The notes beneath the pieces are model-generated. The model saw only the letters and a list, made by a program, of their open reading frames with translations, made no database searches and was not told the DNA's origin. This document shows, one piece after another, positions 40,931-42,326 of a stretch of DNA of 42,326 nucleotides. A program made the translations under genes and the position numbers. This stretch comes from Nemertoderma westbladi (Eukaryota; Xenacoelomorpha; Nemertodermatida; Nemertodermatidae), in contig JAUCBJ010001364.1 in assembly GCA_032718475.1 (NCBI GenBank), positions 1 through 42,326 on the forward strand. The letters run 5' to 3'. Positions within the stretch are counted from its first letter, which is position 1. Each line of letters begins with the position of its first letter.

Positions 40931-41286
40931 AGTATATTCCGGTAATGTAATAATATTCTATACCCGTTTTATAATATTTAATTCAAATCTAGTATATTCT
41001 AATGTTTCAGTGTTTCATTGTTGTCCACTTAAATCTAATTTTAATTGAAATTAATTACAGAGTGTATGAAACTGAAACTAAACTGAAACTACTTGTAAGC
41101 CAGTCAAAATCTACATGAATCAAAGTTTTGTCAGTCATTTCATACTGACCACAGAACCAAGGCCGAAGGCCGCTAGTGATTGACACTGTAGCGGCCCATA
41201 TTTCGGTTCCGTTGCTGGTTGCATTTGCTTACAATTAATTATATTTATATACAAGTGTAGTCTGGTAGTGTAGTGTAGACTACACT
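40931..41286. other. Inner right flank of the inverted-repeat element
   Basis: AT-rich and non-coding, with a hairpin GGCCGCTAGTG/CACTGTAGCGGCC at about 41169-41197 and a CTGGTAGTGTAGTGTAGACT stretch near 41263. Confidence 0.5.
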
Positions 41287-41440
41287 GGTAAACACGTTTT
41301 GTATGCGTTTCTCACTCGTGACTCGTTTGTACTCTTTCTGTCTTTTGTACTATTTTTGCACTCTTTTGTACTATTTTTGCACTTTATTGTACTCTTTTGT
41401 ACTTTTTTGTACAGATTAGTCGGACCGCGAGCGAAGCGAG

Positions 41441-41946
41441 TGAAATTTTTTTGGCAAATTATTTTTCTCACTTTGAACGCATGTAGGCCTAAACTTATTT
41501 CACCTCGACCTCACAGCCTCATCCACCTGTCAGCCTGTACGCGCACTTTACGACTTTTGATCTTTTACATTCCACATTCCGCCTGTCCTCTACGTACCGG
41601 TACAGTCCAGTCCGCTTCGCGGACCTCCGATGCGCTCCATTACAGCCCTCTGGCAGTCTGGCAGCATTGCATTTATCAACCATGATTCCCCACCCCTGAC
41701 TCCATCATCCATACCGGTACCTCCCGACCCGACTTTTTATATATACCGGTAGGTATGTCATTGTTTTAATTCAGTAATTAGGCCTATTCTACTATTGCTA
41801 TTGCTGTACCGGTGGTTGGTGGTATTGTATTGTTATTCTTAATCTGACTCGGACTGTCGGATTGCCTATTTGTTAGGCCTATAATATCTTCAGCTTCACC
41901 CTGTCACTGACAAGACAACAGCACCAACACATTATTTCGCTTTAGG
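41441..41946. other. 5' flank of the signal-peptide exon
   Basis: No coding. Contains TATATATA at 41738-41745, about 200 bp before the start codon, as a possible TATA box, and several TACCGGTA words. Confidence 0.35.
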
Positions 41947-42039
41947 ATGGCCGTCCATGCCATCAAATATACGCACATGCTGTTGGCGGCCATCTTCGTA
42001 TTCCTTCTGAAGTGCAACCTACTGGAGGCAATAGGAAAT
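41947..42039 (+). CDS. Probable first exon of a secreted or membrane protein
   Basis: ATG in a strong context (AGGATGG, A at -3 and G at +4). It encodes 31 residues: a short basic start, MAVHAIKYTHM, then the hydrophobic stretch LLAAIFVFLL and KCNLLEAIGN, which is a convincing signal peptide. GGAAAT|GTGAGT at 42039/42040 is a consensus donor, phase 0. Read-through beyond the donor is AT-rich and not protein-like. The sequence CGCTTTAG just before the ATG could be a splice acceptor, so a non-coding 5' exon is possible. The rest lies beyond the window; product unknown. Confidence 0.55.
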
Positions 42040-42326
42040 GTGAGTGCAATCATTGGAAATATTATATTATTATATCCAGGATATCCAGATACTGAGAAGG
42101 CCTATCGGTTTACTTGGTATATATATCGGTTTATCGATTCTGCCCTTACCCTTGATATGGTCTTGGGGCGAATCGTTTTCTTTTCGTTACCGGTAATTAT
42201 TCGATTCGCCCCACCTTCCAAGTCTATTCACCCCATATATTTCTGTATTTAGTGTTGTGAGTCTGACTAATACAGTAATTACCGGTACTGAAATAGTATC
42301 TATGACCTGTATGTAAGTAAACCGTG
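42040..42326 (+). other. Start of an intron, to window end
   Basis: AT-rich sequence after the GTGAGT donor, with TATCGGTTTA words near 42103 and 42127 and no further exon visible before the window ends. Confidence 0.4.

Larger units (their letters stand above)
37407..41440. mobile_element. Inverted-repeat element hosting a LINE
   Basis: The left arm (37407-37572) and right arm (41287-41440) are reverse complements. Both have, from outside in, GGTCCGAC, ACAAAAAAGTACAAAA, alternating AGTGCAAAAATAGTACAAA and AGAGTACAA words, GAGAAACGC and AAAA(T/C)GTGT. Outside both arms stands the palindromic GCGAGCGAAG/CTTCGCTCGC word. Most of the 3.7 kb between the arms is a later LINE insertion; without it the element would be about 1.1 kb and non-coding. 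Confidence 0.8.

Overview
This is an AT-rich piece of a metazoan nuclear genome: introns with GT/AG borders, LINE-type retrotransposons, a BEL/Pao retrotransposon, a tRNA-derived SINE, foldback and MITE-like DNA transposons and large minisatellites. The constant recurrence of the short palindromes TAGGCCTA and ACCGGT/TACCGGTA, the transposon mix and an invertebrate-looking ATF2 homologue suggest a marine invertebrate. An echinoderm or relative is my guess from style only and is not proven.

Layout. 1-2300: no gene seen. 2310-3530: two copies of a ~150-200 bp repeat flanking a hairpin-rich stretch. 3785-9600 (-): BEL/Pao polyprotein with one long intact frame, cut off in the gag region. 9600-9930: an abrupt junction and a GGATCC-rich patch. 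10600-11715: tandem 315 bp repeats of a dispersed family, ending in a GAC microsatellite. 12253-14874 (+): a complete two-exon ATF2/ATF7-type bZIP gene with a SINE in its intron. 16480-17640: a 50/51 bp minisatellite and a dead LINE reverse transcriptase (-). 17796-18638: a DNA element with ~200 bp inverted arms. 19116-19300 (-): probable first coding exon of a small coiled-coil protein. 20405-22137: a 36 bp minisatellite of about 47 units. 22133-26200 (+): a decayed LINE that seems to carry two other LINE 3' ends nested inside it. 26165-26595: a 14 bp minisatellite. 26740-28438 (+): an acidic protein with four 28-residue helical repeats, split by a hAT-like element flanked by a perfect 8-bp target duplication. 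28680-29500: a 22 bp palindromic minisatellite. 30572-34563 (-): a five-exon gene, found by joining exons whose splice phases all agree; two LINE fragments lie in its introns. 35545-35785: a small MITE with target duplication. 36220-36590: repeated hairpins. 37400-41440: an inverted-repeat element into which a nearly intact LINE (38030-40930) has inserted. 41947-42039 (+): probable signal-peptide first exon of a gene running off the right edge.

Host genes I can support are therefore the ATF2-type transcription factor, the five-exon minus-strand gene, the interrupted acidic repeat protein, and two probable first exons. The rest is mobile or repetitive DNA. Nothing here is an operon. The genes look independent, and the main story is how transposons have invaded each other, introns and, in one case, a coding exon.
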